Assembly (NCBI RefSeq): GCF_000306785.1
Contig: NC_017955.1
Span: 4,340,001 to 4,404,000, forward strand
Direction of reading: 5' to 3'
DNA length: 64,000 nt
Origin: Modestobacter italicus
GTDB taxonomy: Bacteria > Actinomycetota > Actinomycetes > Mycobacteriales > Geodermatophilaceae
In this document: one piece after another, positions 63,715-64,000 of the stretch
How the letters are laid out: each line of letters opens with the position of its first letter
How positions within the stretch are numbered: the first letter of the stretch is position 1
Notes under the pieces: model-generated
What the model saw: only the letters and a program-made list of their open reading frames with translations
What the model was told of the DNA's origin: nothing
Databases searched by the model: none
Translations under genes and position numbers: made by a program

Positions 63715-64000
63715 TCAGCGCTCGCCCAGCGCCGCCGGGTCCGGCGCGTCGCCCCGGACGGCCGCCACCAGCGCCCGCTCGGCACGCTCCCGCTGGTCCG
63801 GGTCGATCGGGGTGCCCGAGGGGTCGCTGACGTAGAAGGCGTCCACCGCGTCGGCGCCCAGCGTCTCGACCGTCGCGGAGCTGACGTCCAGCCCGGCGTC
63901 GGCGAGGGCGGCGGTGAGCCGGTGCAGCAGGCCCGCGCGGTCGGTGGCCCGCACCTCGACCAGCCCGGTGGTGCCGGTGGCCTCGGCGTCGAACCAGGAG
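63715..64000 (-). CDS. glnD: [protein-PII] uridylyltransferase, C-terminal ACT domain (partial)
   Basis: The window edge cuts off all but the last 95 residues. VEVRATDRAGLLHRLTAALADAGLDVSSATVETLGADAVDAFYV is the second ACT domain of GlnD, which senses glutamine and switches modification of PII in nitrogen control. In actinobacteria glnB-glnD precede ffh, as here. The catalytic domains lie outside the window. A short zinc-ribbon gene sits between it and ffh. Confidence 0.85.
   Translation of the reverse strand, partial: SWFDAEATGTTGLVEVRATDRAGLLHRLTAALADAGLDVSSATVETLGADAVDAFYVSDPSGTPIDPDQRERAERALVAAVRGDAPDPAALGER

Overview
The window is a stretch of core chromosome from a high-GC actinobacterium. 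The coding sequence is very GC-rich, GTG starts are common, and the gene order is the classic actinobacterial one: rRNA, then pnp-rpsO-ribF, truB-rbfA-infB-nusA-rimP, ispG-rseP-dxr, cdsA-frr-pyrH-tsf-rpsB, whiG-xerC-dprA, lepB-rplS-trmD-rimM-rpsP and ffh-glnD. The 16S sequence and several small neighbours (DUF4439, DUF2631, DUF2469, GNAT/DUF4081) suggest the Geodermatophilaceae or close relatives. That family call is an inference from memory; only the phylum-level call is firm.

Almost every gene reads on the minus strand, so the text below runs right to left in transcriptional terms. At 1-3507 lie the 5' half of a 23S rRNA, a spacer without tRNA genes and a complete 16S rRNA; their leader and promoter lie at 3508-3830. 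At 3991-9380 are dapB, a VanZ-like membrane protein, an M16 peptidase, pnp and rpsO. At 9517-17949 come ribF, ilvE, an alpha/beta hydrolase, an ABM-type monooxygenase, larB/larE (nickel-pincer cofactor genes), truB, a MATE exporter and a DHH phosphoesterase. At 17946-24572 is the infB-nusA translation/transcription cluster. At 24805-32895 are a Tat lipoprotein and DUF4439 pair, a penicillin-binding protein, a GNAT protein, ispG, rseP, dxr and DUF2631.

At 33242-41319 are cell-surface genes (a sortase substrate and an LCP ligase), a VIT1-type transporter, rlmN, a Pro/Thr-rich membrane protein, a SpoU methyltransferase, DUF952, cdsA and frr. At 41420-46418 are pyrH, tsf, rpsB, an M23 peptidase, DUF4262 and a WhiG/FliA sigma factor. 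At 46470-52740 are xerC, a decayed dprA copy, a Rid protein, intact dprA, a ComM-like ATPase, yraN, DUF2469 and a broken rnhB. At 52965-63271 are an atypical response regulator, lepB, rplS, a Nudix hydrolase, trmD, rimM, khpA, rpsP, an RraB-like protein, proS, an amidohydrolase and ffh. The window ends in a zinc-ribbon protein and the C-terminal end of glnD.

Many neighbours overlap by 4 nt (ATGA/GTGA), which points to translational coupling. The genes serve ribosome production and RNA turnover, isoprenoid, CDP-diacylglycerol and cell-wall synthesis, and protein export. I found no mobile element, CRISPR array, phage or biosynthetic cluster, and no convincing new multigene system. The most unusual items are a frame-broken rnhB that has lost its active-site Asp-Glu pair, a dprA fragment next to intact dprA, likely CTG and perhaps ATA start codons, a response regulator without its phosphorylation residues, and a series of long perfect hairpins.
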